A stretch of 64,000 nt of DNA from JAWKWH01 sp041397625 (GCA_041397625.1 JAWKWH010000005.1:98625-162624); one strand, 5' to 3'; shown: positions 17,929 to 27,215, counted from the first letter of the stretch. Notes: generated by a model not told the origin, from the letters alone. A program made the numbers and translations.

Positions 17929-19317
17929 CTAGCCTTGGCCTAGGCTCTTCAAGATCGCGGCCGCGCGTTCGCGGGCCGCGGCGCCGATCTCGGCGCGCAC
18001 ACCATGGAAATTCGGTCCGCGCGTAGCGTCAAGCCCCATGCGCGAGGTGGTTCCGATACCGCTTGCCGACGGGTCGAGCGCATTGCCGGGCAACCCCTCG
18101 ATGATCACCACGTCGCGATGCGGCTGGAAGTGGGTGGACAGCGCCCACAGCACTTCGGAATCATTGGTGATGTCGACATCCGAGTCGACGACAACCACGT
18201 TCTTCAGATATTGGTCCCAGCCGAGCAGGCCGAGCATGACCTGGCGGCCCTCGCCCTCGCGCGACTGGTCAATGGCGATGTAGGCGTGGAAATGCGTGCC
18301 CGACGATGGGTAGTGTACGGCGGTAACCGACGGAAAACGCGCCTTCAATTTCTCCACCACCTCGGCCTCGCGCGGAATGCGGCCGAGGTTGAGATGTTCG
18401 GCCGAGTTGCCGCCGGCGACGCTGACCAGGATGGCCTTGTCGCGGCGCATGACCGTCTCGACAGTGAACAGGTTATTGGTCGAACGGTCCGACGAATAGC
18501 CGGTGAACTCGCCGAACGGACCTTCTTCGACATGGGCCTCGTGGTCGATGACGCCTTCGAGCACGATCTCCGCATGGGCAGGGACGCGAATCCCGTATTT
18601 GGGCGTGCGCACGACCTCCAGCGCTCCGCCCATCAGCCCGCCGGCGACCACGCGTTCGTCCTCGCCGAAGGCGAGCCGGGCCGAGGCGGCAATCATGAAT
18701 TTCGGATGCCCGCCGATCACCATGGCGACCGGCATCGGTCTGCCCTTCTCCTTCGACATGTTGAGCAGCCGCCACAGATGGCCGCGCGAATGCAGGGAGG
18801 TGGCAAGCGTACTGGGCGAATTGATCATCGCCCGATGGTAGGAAAGGTTGCCGGCGCCGGTCTCCGGATGTTCGCCGATGATGATGCCGCTGGTGATGTA
18901 TTTGGCGCGGTCGGTCTCGAAATGTTTGACCATCGGCAGGCGCGCCAGATCGATATCGGAGCCGCCCATAACCTGCTCGGTGATGGGTGCGGCGGAGACC
19001 TCTTTCGGCTCGACGCCGCGGCGGGCATGCTGCTGATAGGCCTCGTGCAGACGCGCCTCGTCGACGCCGAACATCGATGCGATGCGACGACGCGAACCGA
19101 AGATGTTGCAGATGACTTCCGTGTCCAGGCCGGCGACATTGCGCAGATGCAGAATCGGGTGACGGCCCTTGGCGGCCAGGTTCCAGATCAGCGCGGTGGC
19201 ATCCTGGTCGTCGGAGACCTCGGCCTCGATATCGAGGACATCGTCGGGATTGGCGGCGCGATAGTCGGCAAGAAAGCGCCTCACATCCTGGGTGTGGAAC
19301 TGCTGGCTGTCCGACAT
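17929..19317 (-). CDS. UbiD-family prenyl-FMN-dependent decarboxylase
   Basis: This 462-residue enzyme performs non-oxidative (de)carboxylation of unsaturated or aromatic carboxylates. The catalytic EEGPFGEFTGY segment (about residues 277-287, two conserved glutamates) and the YHRAMI arginine region (about 162-167) are intact, as is LPMVKHFETDRAKYITSGII. I place the start at ATG 19317, after GGGAGGATTGACGC; a longer frame upstream lacks support. Together with ubiX and two amidohydrolases it suggests catabolism of an aromatic or heteroaromatic carboxylate. The substrate cannot be read from sequence, and housekeeping UbiD is unlikely in this context. Confidence 0.9.
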   Translation of the reverse strand: MSDSQQFHTQDVRRFLADYRAANPDDVLDIEAEVSDDQDATALIWNLAAKGRHPILHLRNVAGLDTEVICNIFGSRRRIASMFGVDEARLHEAYQQHARRGVEPKEVSAAPITEQVMGGSDIDLARLPMVKHFETDRAKYITSGIIIGEHPETGAGNLSYHRAMINSPSTLATSLHSRGHLWRLLNMSKEKGRPMPVAMVIGGHPKFMIAASARLAFGEDERVVAGGLMGGALEVVRTPKYGIRVPAHAEIVLEGVIDHEAHVEEGPFGEFTGYSSDRSTNNLFTVETVMRRDKAILVSVAGGNSAEHLNLGRIPREAEVVEKLKARFPSVTAVHYPSSGTHFHAYIAIDQSREGEGRQVMLGLLGWDQYLKNVVVVDSDVDITNDSEVLWALSTHFQPHRDVVIIEGLPGNALDPSASGIGTTSRMGLDATRGPNFHGVRAEIGAAARERAAAILKSLGQG

Positions 19318-19375
19318 CGCGTCAATCCTCCCGAAAAAGGCGGCGGTCGCATATGCGGCCGCCGCGCGTGGTCTG

Positions 19376-20320
19376 TCAGGCGTCCACCTTGTGCTTGCCG
19401 GTAGCGCGGTCGACGCCGGCATAGCTGTCCTTCAGGCGCGCTTCGGCGTCGCGCTTGTCGCGCGGCGGCGGCGTCGGGTCGATGCCGACCAGCCTGGCGA
19501 TGTTGTTGCCGAGATAGCCTTCCAGATCGTCCTCCGACAGGTTCATGCCCTGCGGCGGCTCATGGCAGAGCACCTCCAGTTCGCGCAGCCACATGCCCGG
19601 ATCGTTCGGCGGGCTGTCGGTGCCGAAGACAATTCTGTCCTTCGGCAATTGCTGGGCGAACTCGACGATGCGCGACTGGAAGCACCAGCCGCTCTCGCAA
19701 TAGACATTGGGCGTGTCCATTGCCATCCAGAAGGCCTCGAACGAGTAATTGCCGCCGGTCTGGATGCCGAAATGGCCGATGATGAAGTTGACCATCGGGA
19801 ACTCGCGGATGATCGGGTAGAACATCGTCGGGATGGTGTAGGGCCCGTCGCCGGTGTGGATCAGCACCACGACGCCGAGCTCGGCGCATTTCTTCATCGC
19901 CGGCCGCAGCCACTCCAGCGCCCGGTCCGGCCGGTAGCCGTGCATGTTGGCGTGCAGCTTGAGCATCTTGAAGCCATATTCCTTGACGTGGAATTCGAGC
20001 TCCGCGGCACCGTTCTCAGGCCCCCAACGCGGATTGTAGTTGAAGTTGCCGATGAACCGGTCGGGATATTTCTGGCACAGCTCGGCGCAGTAGGACATGT
20101 AGTCGCGGATACCCTCGCGGCCCATGCGGTTGCCGTCGCGATAGCCGGTATTGCCGGGCGGCGGCTGGATGAAGCCCATGTCGATGCGGCGCGGCTTGCC
20201 GTTGATCATGTAAGGGCCGTCCATCAGTTTCAGCATGCGCTCGCCGGTGAACGGCTCGCCGGTATGGCGCCACGCCTCGTCGACCAGGTTGGTCGGATGC
20301 AGGTGGGTATCGATGATCAT
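19376..20320 (-). CDS. Amidohydrolase-2 family metal-dependent hydrolase/decarboxylase (complete metal site)
   Basis: This 314-residue TIM-barrel protein of the ACMSD/gamma-resorcylate decarboxylase group begins MIIDTHLHPTNLVDEAWRHT. It retains the HxH ligand pair (THLH, residues 5-8), the IHTGDG histidine (about 168), the GHFG histidine (about 195) and the FGTDSPPND aspartate (about 250). It lies between ubiD and a close paralogue (20361-21287), which is similar along its whole length but lacks HxH. It probably hydrolyses a ring or decarboxylates an intermediate of the same pathway, perhaps as a heteromer with the paralogue. Confidence 0.88.
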   Translation of the reverse strand: MIIDTHLHPTNLVDEAWRHTGEPFTGERMLKLMDGPYMINGKPRRIDMGFIQPPPGNTGYRDGNRMGREGIRDYMSYCAELCQKYPDRFIGNFNYNPRWGPENGAAELEFHVKEYGFKMLKLHANMHGYRPDRALEWLRPAMKKCAELGVVVLIHTGDGPYTIPTMFYPIIREFPMVNFIIGHFGIQTGGNYSFEAFWMAMDTPNVYCESGWCFQSRIVEFAQQLPKDRIVFGTDSPPNDPGMWLRELEVLCHEPPQGMNLSEDDLEGYLGNNIARLVGIDPTPPPRDKRDAEARLKDSYAGVDRATGKHKVDA

Positions 20321-20360
20321 TGTCGTCTCCGTTGGAAAGTGTTTCGGTCAGGGGTGCCGA

Positions 20361-21287
20361 TCAAGCGGTTTCCAGCTCGATACCGTGCTGGCGCAGGCGG
20401 TCTTCGGCTTCCTTGACGGTGGCGGGCGGAGGGGTCGTGTCCAAGCCGATCATGCGGGCAACATTGTTGCCGAGGTAATCCTCGAGCGTATCCTCGTCGA
20501 GGTTCAGACCCTGCGGCGGCTCGTGGCAGAGCACCTCCAGCAAGTTGATCCACATACCCGGCTCGTTGGGTGGTGTGTCGGTACCGAACAGGATCTTGTG
20601 CGGCGGCAGTTCCTTGGCGAACTCGACGATGCGCGACTGCAGGCACCAACCGCTCTCGGCGTAGACATTCGGCTCGTCCATCGCCATCTGGAACGGCTCG
20701 AACGTGTAGACGCCGCCGGTCTGGACGCCAAAATGCGCGAGGATGAAATTGACCTCCGGGAATTCGCGGATGATCGGCACGAATTCGGTGGGGATCGAAT
20801 AGGGACCGTCGCCCGTATGAACCTTCACCATCACGCCGAGATCGGCGCATACGCGCATGGCCGGGCGCAGCCAGTCGAGCGCGCGGTCGGGACGGTAGGC
20901 ATGCATGTTGGCCTGCAACTGCACCATCTTGAAATCGAACTCCTTGACATAGCGTTCGATTTCCTCGGCTCCGTTCCCGGTGCCGTAACGCGGGTTGTAG
21001 ACGAAGCAGCCGATGAAGCGGTCCGGATGCTCGGTGACCATCTTCTCGGTATAGGCCATGTATTCGCGGATGGCCGCCTTGCCTTCCTTCTCGTGGATGC
21101 CGTCGGTGTAGATGGTGTTGCCCTGCGGCGGCTGGATGAAAGCCATGTCCACGCGGCGCGGCTTGCCGTTCACGTAGAAGGGGCCGTCCATCATCTTCAG
21201 CAGGCGCTCGCCGGTGAACGGCTCGCCATCATGGCGCCAGGCGAGGTCGACCAGATCGGTCGGATAGCAGCTAATATCAATGATCAT
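20361..21287 (-). CDS. Amidohydrolase-2 paralogue lacking the HxH metal motif (possible non-catalytic partner)
   Basis: This 308-residue paralogue of the adjacent enzyme shares PFTGERLLKMMDGPFYVNGK, KVHTGDGPYSIPTEF, ILAHFGVQTGG and FGTDTPPNEPGMW with it. Its N-terminus reads MIIDISCYPTD instead of MIIDTHLHPTN, so both HxH histidines are replaced (Ser-Cys-Tyr in that stretch); I checked this against the DNA at 21287-21257. The later metal ligands remain. The start has an AAGGAG ribosome site. First gene of its operon, 41 bp before the intact paralogue. It may be a structural or regulatory subunit, or use a different metal arrangement. Confidence 0.85.
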   Translation of the reverse strand: MIIDISCYPTDLVDLAWRHDGEPFTGERLLKMMDGPFYVNGKPRRVDMAFIQPPQGNTIYTDGIHEKEGKAAIREYMAYTEKMVTEHPDRFIGCFVYNPRYGTGNGAEEIERYVKEFDFKMVQLQANMHAYRPDRALDWLRPAMRVCADLGVMVKVHTGDGPYSIPTEFVPIIREFPEVNFILAHFGVQTGGVYTFEPFQMAMDEPNVYAESGWCLQSRIVEFAKELPPHKILFGTDTPPNEPGMWINLLEVLCHEPPQGLNLDEDTLEDYLGNNVARMIGLDTTPPPATVKEAEDRLRQHGIELETA

Positions 21288-21507
21288 GGTGTTTCTCCTT
21301 GGATGCGTAGCAGGGGCTTGCCGGGGTTCGCGGAGGCGCGCTGACGAAGCCGGCCGGTTGCCGGCCCGTCGCGAACGGAATGGCCCGTTCTGCCAGCAGC
21401 ATCCGCAAACGCCTTCGGCCGTCACCGACCGGGCGATGGTCAATTTCTCTTAGGGAAAAGTTGGTCACCGCAGCCCTCGAGATCAGAGTTCATCGAGCAA
21501 TTGGCTG

Positions 21508-21559
21508 CGCTTCTACTCAAGCTGATTAAAGCGCAATCCTCCCGGATTGTCAACAATCC
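21508..21559 (-). promoter_or_regulatory. Promoter and GntR/FCD operator of the amidohydrolase-ubiDX operon
   Basis: GGATTGT-CA-ACAATCC (21544-21559) is a perfect inverted repeat with the regulon core. Read on the minus strand it contains the -35 TTGACA (21553-21548), followed by a 17-bp spacer and -10 TTTAAT (21530-21525). Bound regulator would cover the -35. The predicted transcript begins within TTGAGTAGAAGCG (21520-21508), shared with the importer leader at 14249-14261. The rest of the 396-bp gap, 21288-21683, shows no gene. Confidence 0.72.
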
Positions 21560-21683
21560 TGTCCGGCCGTTTGCCAAGAAAACGATGGCATCGCGGTCGC
21601 GCGACAAAAAAAGAAAGCCCGTACCGTCTGTCCGGTACGGGCTGCGAGGTGGCGACCTCATCCGGTCGCGGCGGGAGATGGCG

Positions 21684-22730
21684 TTATTGCTCGACAAGGC
21701 ATTCGCGCAGCCGGGCCTCGATTCCCCTGCGGTCGAGGCGACGGCCGATGAACACGATCTTCGACCTGCGTTCCTCGTCCTGCCAGGGGTGGTCCGGGCG
21801 CAGGTCGACCAGCTTGTGCACGGCCTGCAAAACGTAAAACCGGTCGTCGCCTGCAACCGACAGGATGCCCTTGGTGCGGAAGATGTCCTCGCCCTTCTCG
21901 TCGAGATAGTCGTGCAGGAAAGCCTGCAGCCTGCCGAGATCGAACGGCGCCTGCATGGTGAAGCTGTGCGAGGTCACCGTCTCGTCGTGCACATGGCCGG
22001 CGTGATGCGCGTGGTCGTGATGGTCCTGGCCGTCATCGTCCATGTCGATCTGCAGGATCTCGGCGCGCTCGCGAACATAGGAGGGCTGGAAACCGTTGAC
22101 GTTGAGGATGCGGCTAAGATCGACGACACCGTAGCTGGAGCGCATGATCTCGGCAGTCTGGTTCAGGCCGCGCAGTTCCTTTTCAAGAACGTCAAGATCG
22201 CCCTCGCTGGCAAGATCGACCTTGTTGACGATAATCCGGTCGGCGGCGACGATCTGGTCCACCGCCTGGTTGTCCTTGCCGTCGAGCACCGGATCGTAGA
22301 GGTGCTGGTCGACATGCTTGGCGTCGACCAGGGTAACGATCGCGTCGAGATTGACCTCGCCTGCCACTTCCTGATCGACGAAGAAGGCGGTCGCCACCGG
22401 CGTCGGATCCGCCAGTCCGGAGGTTTCGACAATAATGTGGTCGAACTTGTCCTTCTGCGCGATCAGCTTCCTCATCACGTCGATCAGGTCGTTGCGCACG
22501 TCGACGAAGCAGCAGATGCAGCCATTCTGCATCTGGAAGATCTCCTCGTCGGAGGCGAGCACCAGATCGCTGTCGACGTCGATCTCGCCGACCTCGTTCT
22601 CGATCACCGCGATGCGGTAACCATGGCGTTCGGTAAGGATGTGGTTGAGTAGCGTCGTCTTGCCCGAACCGAGGAACCCGGTCAGGATCGTGATCGGAAT
22701 CTTGCCGTCCTTGATCTCATGTATCTGCAT
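21684..22730 (-). CDS. CobW/COG0523-family GTPase metallochaperone
   Basis: This 348-residue G3E GTPase has Walker A GFLGSGKTTLLNH (about residues 18-30), the metal-binding CxCC motif GCICC (about 70) and an NKVD guanine-specificity motif. An internal His/Asp-rich stretch, DDDGQDHHDHAHHAGHVHDE (about residues 230-249), fits zinc or another divalent metal. Its ATG overlaps the molybdoenzyme large-subunit stop as TGATG, so it is translationally coupled to that operon. A role in loading metal into the amidohydrolases or the molybdoenzyme is an inference. Confidence 0.88.
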   Translation of the reverse strand: MQIHEIKDGKIPITILTGFLGSGKTTLLNHILTERHGYRIAVIENEVGEIDVDSDLVLASDEEIFQMQNGCICCFVDVRNDLIDVMRKLIAQKDKFDHIIVETSGLADPTPVATAFFVDQEVAGEVNLDAIVTLVDAKHVDQHLYDPVLDGKDNQAVDQIVAADRIIVNKVDLASEGDLDVLEKELRGLNQTAEIMRSSYGVVDLSRILNVNGFQPSYVRERAEILQIDMDDDGQDHHDHAHHAGHVHDETVTSHSFTMQAPFDLGRLQAFLHDYLDEKGEDIFRTKGILSVAGDDRFYVLQAVHKLVDLRPDHPWQDEERRSKIVFIGRRLDRRGIEARLRECLVEQ

Positions 22731-25033
22731 CAGACCGCCTCCTTCTGCCTCAGCCCCTCGAGGATGTCCTCGGGCGTTATCGGATAATGGTGGAACCGGA
22801 CGCCGATGGCGTCGTGGATGGCGTTGGCGATGGCCGGCCCGATGGCGATGATCGGATCCTCGCCGACGCCCTTGGCGCCCCAGGGACCGCCGGGATCGGG
22901 CGCCGCCTCGATAATGACCGTCCTTATGTCGGGCATGTCCATCGACAGCGGCATCTTGTAGTCCACCAGGCCGGCATTGAGGGGGCGGCCGGTCTTCATG
23001 TCGACGATGTAGTCCTCGGTCAGCGTGTGGCCGATGCCCTGCTGGATGCCACCCTCGATCTGTCCCTCGGCGGCAATCGGATGGATCACCCGGCCGACAT
23101 CGTGCACGGGAACGACCCTGACGACTTCGACGATGCCCGTACCCGTATCGACGGCGACCTCGACGAAATGGGCGGCAAACGAATAGGACTTGGTCGGCTC
23201 ATAAGTGCCGTTGCCGATGATGTTGGCGGCCGGAACGCCACGCGACGGCCCCATCGCCTCTGCGACCGTCATCGACCGGCCCGCGTCGCCCACGACGAAG
23301 ATAACCCCCTCGTCGATGTCCAGCCTCTCGGCAGCGGCCTGCATCTTCTCGGCGGCGCGGTCGAGCACTTGCGCCCGCGCCTTTTCCGCCGCGAGCTTTG
23401 TCGCGCTTCCGACCAGATAAGTGGTGTGGCTGGCAAATGCGCCGATGTCCCACGGCACGACATCGGTATCGCCATGGATGACACCGACGGTCTCGAAGGG
23501 AACACCCAGCGCCTCGGCGGCGATCTGGGCCAGCGCGGTGTGCGCCCCGGTGCCGAGGCCGGCAGCGCCGGTGAGCAGGGTGACCGATCCGTCCTCATTG
23601 ACCTTGATCGTGGCATTGCCCTGCTCTTTGATACCGGGATAGGCCGACGATCCGTGCATCTCGCAGCCTATGCCATAGCCCCGCAGCACCGCCGGCTTGC
23701 CCGGAACGCTGCGATCCGAGCCACGCAGCCTCGTCCATTCGAACTCGTCGAGGCCGCGCTTGATACAGGCTTCCAGGCCATGGCCGACGACCGGATGACC
23801 GGATGGGGCGACATCGCCCTCGCGCACGGCGTTCTTCAGTTTCAGTTCGGCGGGGTCCATGCCGAGCCGCTCGGCCGCCTCGTCGAGTTGGATGTCGATC
23901 GGGAAGTAGGTCTGCACCACTCCGTAACCACGGAAGGCGCCGGAGATCGGCGTATTGGTATAGACCGCGCGGCCGTCGATACGGACGTTCTCGCAGCGAT
24001 AGAGCGAGACCGCCGAATTAGTGCCGACGATCGTGACGCCGGGGCTGTGCGATCCGTAGGCGCCCGAATCGTAGACGATGCGCATGTCACGCGCGGTAAT
24101 CGTGCCGTCTTTCCTGAAGCCCTGCTTGAGCGAGAGCTTGAAGGGATGGCGTGAGCGCCCGGCAACGAAGGTTTCATGTCGGGTGAATTCCATGCGCACC
24201 GGCCGCCTCGTCTCCTTCGCCAGAAGCGCGCACAGGAATTCGTGCTGGAAGCAGTCCTGCTTGGCGCCAAAGCCGCCGCCCATGTGATCGACGAGCACGC
24301 GCACCTTGGTAAGCGGCAGCCCGAGCACCTCGGCAAGGATGCCGCGCACCATGAAACTGGTCTGGGTCGAGGTCCAGAAGGTCAGCTTGTTGGAGCCGTC
24401 CCAATCGGCCATGCAGACATTGGGCTCCATGTAGGCCGGGATCGGACGGCCGCCTGAAAACTCTCCTTCCAGGATCAGGTCCGCCTCGGCAAATCCGCGC
24501 GCTAGATCGCCGCGCTCGACAATAACGGGATCGAGCACGAGATTGCCGCCCGGGCCGACATTATGGATCAGCGGCGCGCCCGGCTTCTGCGCTTCCTCAG
24601 GATCGAAGACGGCGGGCAGCGCCTCGTATTCGACCTCGATCAGGTCGAGCGCCTCGTCGGCGATTTCCTCGCTGATCGCGGCAATGGCGGCCACGCCCTC
24701 GCCCCAGAAGCGCACCCGGTCGTCGAGGATGTACTGGTCTTTGGTGCACGACGCCGAGCGTGGATGCGGCGAACCGTAGTGCAGCACGCGCGGCACGTCC
24801 TTGTGGGTCAGCACCGCCTTGACGCCCGGATGGGCGAGCGCCCTGGAAACGTCGATACGCTTGATTTTCGCGTGCGCGATCTCGGCGCGCTTGATCTTGC
24901 CGAACAACAGTCCGGGAAGCGTAATGTCGCTTGTGTAAAGCCCTTCGCCGGTGACCTTTTCCAGCACGTCGTCGCGCTTGACGCTCTTGCCGACGGTACG
25001 GAATTGGCGGTCGAATTTCACATGTTCGGTCAT
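22730..25033 (-). CDS. Molybdenum hydroxylase large subunit (xanthine dehydrogenase/CoxL family)
   Basis: This 767-residue molybdopterin-cytosine-dinucleotide subunit starts MTEHVKFDRQFRTVGKSVKR at ATG 25033; the longer frame upstream reads through the Fe-S gene in another phase. DHMGGGFGAKQDCFQHEFLC (about residue 250), GAFRGYG (about 365) and the C-terminal GAKGVGEDP with the catalytic glutamate are family hallmarks. It hydroxylates a carbon beside a ring heteroatom or an aldehyde, using water as oxygen donor. It forms the FAD/Fe-S/Mo trimer with the two genes upstream. The substrate is unknown; the context argues against simple purine catabolism. Confidence 0.92.
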   Translation of the reverse strand: MTEHVKFDRQFRTVGKSVKRDDVLEKVTGEGLYTSDITLPGLLFGKIKRAEIAHAKIKRIDVSRALAHPGVKAVLTHKDVPRVLHYGSPHPRSASCTKDQYILDDRVRFWGEGVAAIAAISEEIADEALDLIEVEYEALPAVFDPEEAQKPGAPLIHNVGPGGNLVLDPVIVERGDLARGFAEADLILEGEFSGGRPIPAYMEPNVCMADWDGSNKLTFWTSTQTSFMVRGILAEVLGLPLTKVRVLVDHMGGGFGAKQDCFQHEFLCALLAKETRRPVRMEFTRHETFVAGRSRHPFKLSLKQGFRKDGTITARDMRIVYDSGAYGSHSPGVTIVGTNSAVSLYRCENVRIDGRAVYTNTPISGAFRGYGVVQTYFPIDIQLDEAAERLGMDPAELKLKNAVREGDVAPSGHPVVGHGLEACIKRGLDEFEWTRLRGSDRSVPGKPAVLRGYGIGCEMHGSSAYPGIKEQGNATIKVNEDGSVTLLTGAAGLGTGAHTALAQIAAEALGVPFETVGVIHGDTDVVPWDIGAFASHTTYLVGSATKLAAEKARAQVLDRAAEKMQAAAERLDIDEGVIFVVGDAGRSMTVAEAMGPSRGVPAANIIGNGTYEPTKSYSFAAHFVEVAVDTGTGIVEVVRVVPVHDVGRVIHPIAAEGQIEGGIQQGIGHTLTEDYIVDMKTGRPLNAGLVDYKMPLSMDMPDIRTVIIEAAPDPGGPWGAKGVGEDPIIAIGPAIANAIHDAIGVRFHHYPITPEDILEGLRQKEAV

Positions 25034-25512
25034 GACCTTGTCGCCTCGATGTCGCTGGCAGCGCCTTTGACGGCGTCGAAAATCTTGGTGTAGCCGGTGC
25101 ACCGGCAGATATTGCCCGACAGGCCGAAGCGGATTTCCGCGTCCGACGGGTTCGGATTCTCGCGCAGCAACTGGTTGGCCATCATCAGTATCCCGGGCGT
25201 GCAAAAGCCGCACTGGGACGCACCGTGCTTCATGAAATTGTCCTGCAGCGGATGCAGGTCGTCGACCGACGCCTGAAGGCCCTCGACGGTTTCGACGCTC
25301 GCACCATCGGCTTCCACCGCCAGCATCAGGCAGGCATTGATCGGCCTGCCGTCGACGATGACGGTGCAGGCGCCGCAGTCGCCGACGTCGCAGCCCTTCT
25401 TGGTGCCGGTCAGGCCGACTTCCTCGCGCAGCGTGTCGAGCAGGGAACGGTAGTCCTCGACGACGACTTCGCGCTCTTCACTGTTGATCGTCATATTGAT
25501 GATGCGTTTCAT
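25030..25512 (-). CDS. Molybdenum hydroxylase [2Fe-2S] small subunit
   Basis: This 160-residue protein begins MKRIINMTINSEEREVVVED. It has a plant-type ferredoxin cluster (GCDVGDCGACTVIVDG) and the second cluster of the family (CGFCTPGIL and GNICRCTGYTKI). It carries electrons from the molybdenum site to FAD. Both ends overlap their neighbours by 4 nt (ATGA), so FAD, Fe-S and Mo subunits are translated as a coupled set. Confidence 0.95.
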   Translation of the reverse strand: MKRIINMTINSEEREVVVEDYRSLLDTLREEVGLTGTKKGCDVGDCGACTVIVDGRPINACLMLAVEADGASVETVEGLQASVDDLHPLQDNFMKHGASQCGFCTPGILMMANQLLRENPNPSDAEIRFGLSGNICRCTGYTKIFDAVKGAASDIEATRS

Positions 25513-26372
25513 GCTGTCTGCTCCAGGGCTTGCAGGATGGCGCGTTCGGTGAGGACGCCAACCATGCGGCGCCGGTAGTCGGCGGAACTGCGTACATTGC
25601 TGATCGGCGTGCATTCCTGCATCGCCTTTGCCGCGGCGGCACCGATCGCGTCGGGGCTCAGGTCGGACCCCTTGAGTAGTGCCTCGGCTTCCGAGGCGCG
25701 CAGCACGGTCGGGCCGACAGCGCCAAGCGCGACACGGATGTCGCTGCAACGGCCGCCGTCACGGTCAAGACTGACCGCTACGCCGACCGTTGCCAGCTCC
25801 ATCGCCTTGCGCCTTCCGTGCTTTATATAGGCGCGGGCGCTGTCGGGCCTCGGAGCGGGCACCGACAGGCCGACCGCGATCTCTCCCGGCGACAGCACCG
25901 TGCGGCCGGGTCCTGTGAAAAATTCGGCCAGCGGCACCGTGCGGTTGCCGTCCGGATTGTAAATCTCGATTGCCGCTTCATCGGCGATCAGCGGTGGAAT
26001 GGTGTCGGCCGACGGCGAAGCACGGCAGATATTGCCGATCACCGTGGCGCGGTTGCGCACCTGGATCGAGCCGAGTTCGCTCAGCGCCGCGGCGAAGTTC
26101 GGATAATGCCGGCGCACCTCCGCGGAAGTCTCCAACTCGCGCGCAGTGGTTAGCGCGCCGAATCTCAGCCCATCACTGTCATCGTAGGAGAAACCGTCGA
26201 GATTAGGGATCTTCTTGATATTGATGACGTGGCGGACGGTACGCAGCCGTTCGCGAATCTCGACCAGCAGATCGGTACCGCCGGCAAAGAAAAACGCCTC
26301 GTCGCCCAGTTCCTTCTTGAGGGCCGACGCCGCGGCCAGCGTCGTCGGTTCATGATATGCAAAGCGCCTCAT
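25509..26372 (-). CDS. Molybdenum hydroxylase FAD-binding subunit
   Basis: This 287-residue protein begins MRRFAYHEPTTLAAASALKK. It contains the FAD-binding motif FFAGGTDLLVEIRERL (about residues 28-43) and the second motif VIGNICRASPSADTIPPLIA (about 112-131). It passes electrons from the Fe-S subunit to an external acceptor or NAD+. It lies 40 bp downstream of the gntR gene and overlaps the Fe-S gene. Confidence 0.93.
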   Translation of the reverse strand: MRRFAYHEPTTLAAASALKKELGDEAFFFAGGTDLLVEIRERLRTVRHVINIKKIPNLDGFSYDDSDGLRFGALTTARELETSAEVRRHYPNFAAALSELGSIQVRNRATVIGNICRASPSADTIPPLIADEAAIEIYNPDGNRTVPLAEFFTGPGRTVLSPGEIAVGLSVPAPRPDSARAYIKHGRRKAMELATVGVAVSLDRDGGRCSDIRVALGAVGPTVLRASEAEALLKGSDLSPDAIGAAAAKAMQECTPISNVRSSADYRRRMVGVLTERAILQALEQTA

Positions 26373-26412
26373 GCAAAGCCTTCCTTTCTTCCGCCCGCAA
26401 GCGGGCTCCCGC

Positions 26413-27204
26413 CTAGTCGGGGGATTGAAGACCGCGCCTTGCCTTTTGAGCGCTGCTACCGGTTCTCCGATTTCTTGACGATTTCTCTTTTCCCGCAGGA
26501 CGCGCGACTTCCTCCGCCTTGCGCGCGCTTTCCTGCATCATGGTCGTTTCGAGTTCGCACAGCAGACCGGAATTCAGCCGTGCCGCCCTTTCGCCGTCGC
26601 CACGTTCCAGCGCCTCGATCGTTGCGAAATGGGTCGGCGTGCCGTGGAACTTCGACGTGCCGCCGACCCGCTCGGGCGAGAGCAACGGCTGGCAGTTCAT
26701 CAGGTCTTCAAGGAAGCGGGTCAGCGGTGCGTTGCCGGCAAGCCGCGACATCGCCAGGTGGAAACTGCGCGACAGGCGATAGGCATCTTCGACGCGCCCC
26801 TTTTCATAGGCGCGATCCTCGGCTTCGACGATATCGCGCAGTTCTCCAAGCCCGGCCTCGTCGATCGTGGCGGCGAGCTTGCGCAACGCCATCTCCTCGA
26901 CCGCCCGGCGCGCCTCGAACATTTGGCCGGCCTCGTCGGCATCAGGCTGGATAATCAGCGCGCCGCGGTTCTGGCTGAGTTCCACAAGCCCCATGCCGGC
27001 GAGCCGCACAAGCGCGTTGCGGATAGCCATGCGGCCGGCGCCGGTCGCTTCCGACAACTCGCGTTCGATAAGCCTGTCGCCGGCCTTCAGGCGAAACGCG
27101 TTGACCGCATCGACCACGCTATTGATCACACGCCCCTCGGCCTCACGTCCGCTGCGACGTGTCCCGTTGGGCAGATCAAGAGCTGGAAACACGGAAGGCT
27201 TCAT
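26413..27204 (-). CDS. GntR-family regulator with FCD ligand domain, likely master regulator of the catabolic regulon
   Basis: This 263-residue protein has an N-terminal winged helix (AFRLKAGDRLIERELSEATG, then AIRNALVRLAGMGLVELSQN) and an FCD all-helical effector domain (FEARRAVEEMALRKLA; DAYRLSRSFHLAMSRLAG). A basic low-complexity tail follows from about residue 238. Start ATG 27204; a GTG directly before it is the alternative. Two ATTGTTGACAAT-type sites lie within its promoter, and the same sequence precedes the importer and amidohydrolase operons, so autoregulation and regulon control are strongly suggested. The effector is probably the substrate or an early intermediate. Confidence 0.88.
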   Translation of the reverse strand: MKPSVFPALDLPNGTRRSGREAEGRVINSVVDAVNAFRLKAGDRLIERELSEATGAGRMAIRNALVRLAGMGLVELSQNRGALIIQPDADEAGQMFEARRAVEEMALRKLAATIDEAGLGELRDIVEAEDRAYEKGRVEDAYRLSRSFHLAMSRLAGNAPLTRFLEDLMNCQPLLSPERVGGTSKFHGTPTHFATIEALERGDGERAARLNSGLLCELETTMMQESARKAEEVARPAGKEKSSRNRRTGSSAQKARRGLQSPD

Positions 27205-27215
27205 CACGGCCTCGG

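Noticed and set aside
17929..19317. Housekeeping UbiD for ubiquinone synthesis
   Set aside because: Its operon partners are amidohydrolases and its promoter carries the catabolic regulon operator, so a dedicated catabolic role is more likely.
22730..26372. Aerobic carbon monoxide dehydrogenase
   Set aside because: The CO-dehydrogenase active-site loop with its copper-binding cysteine was not seen and no CO-specific accessory genes are present.
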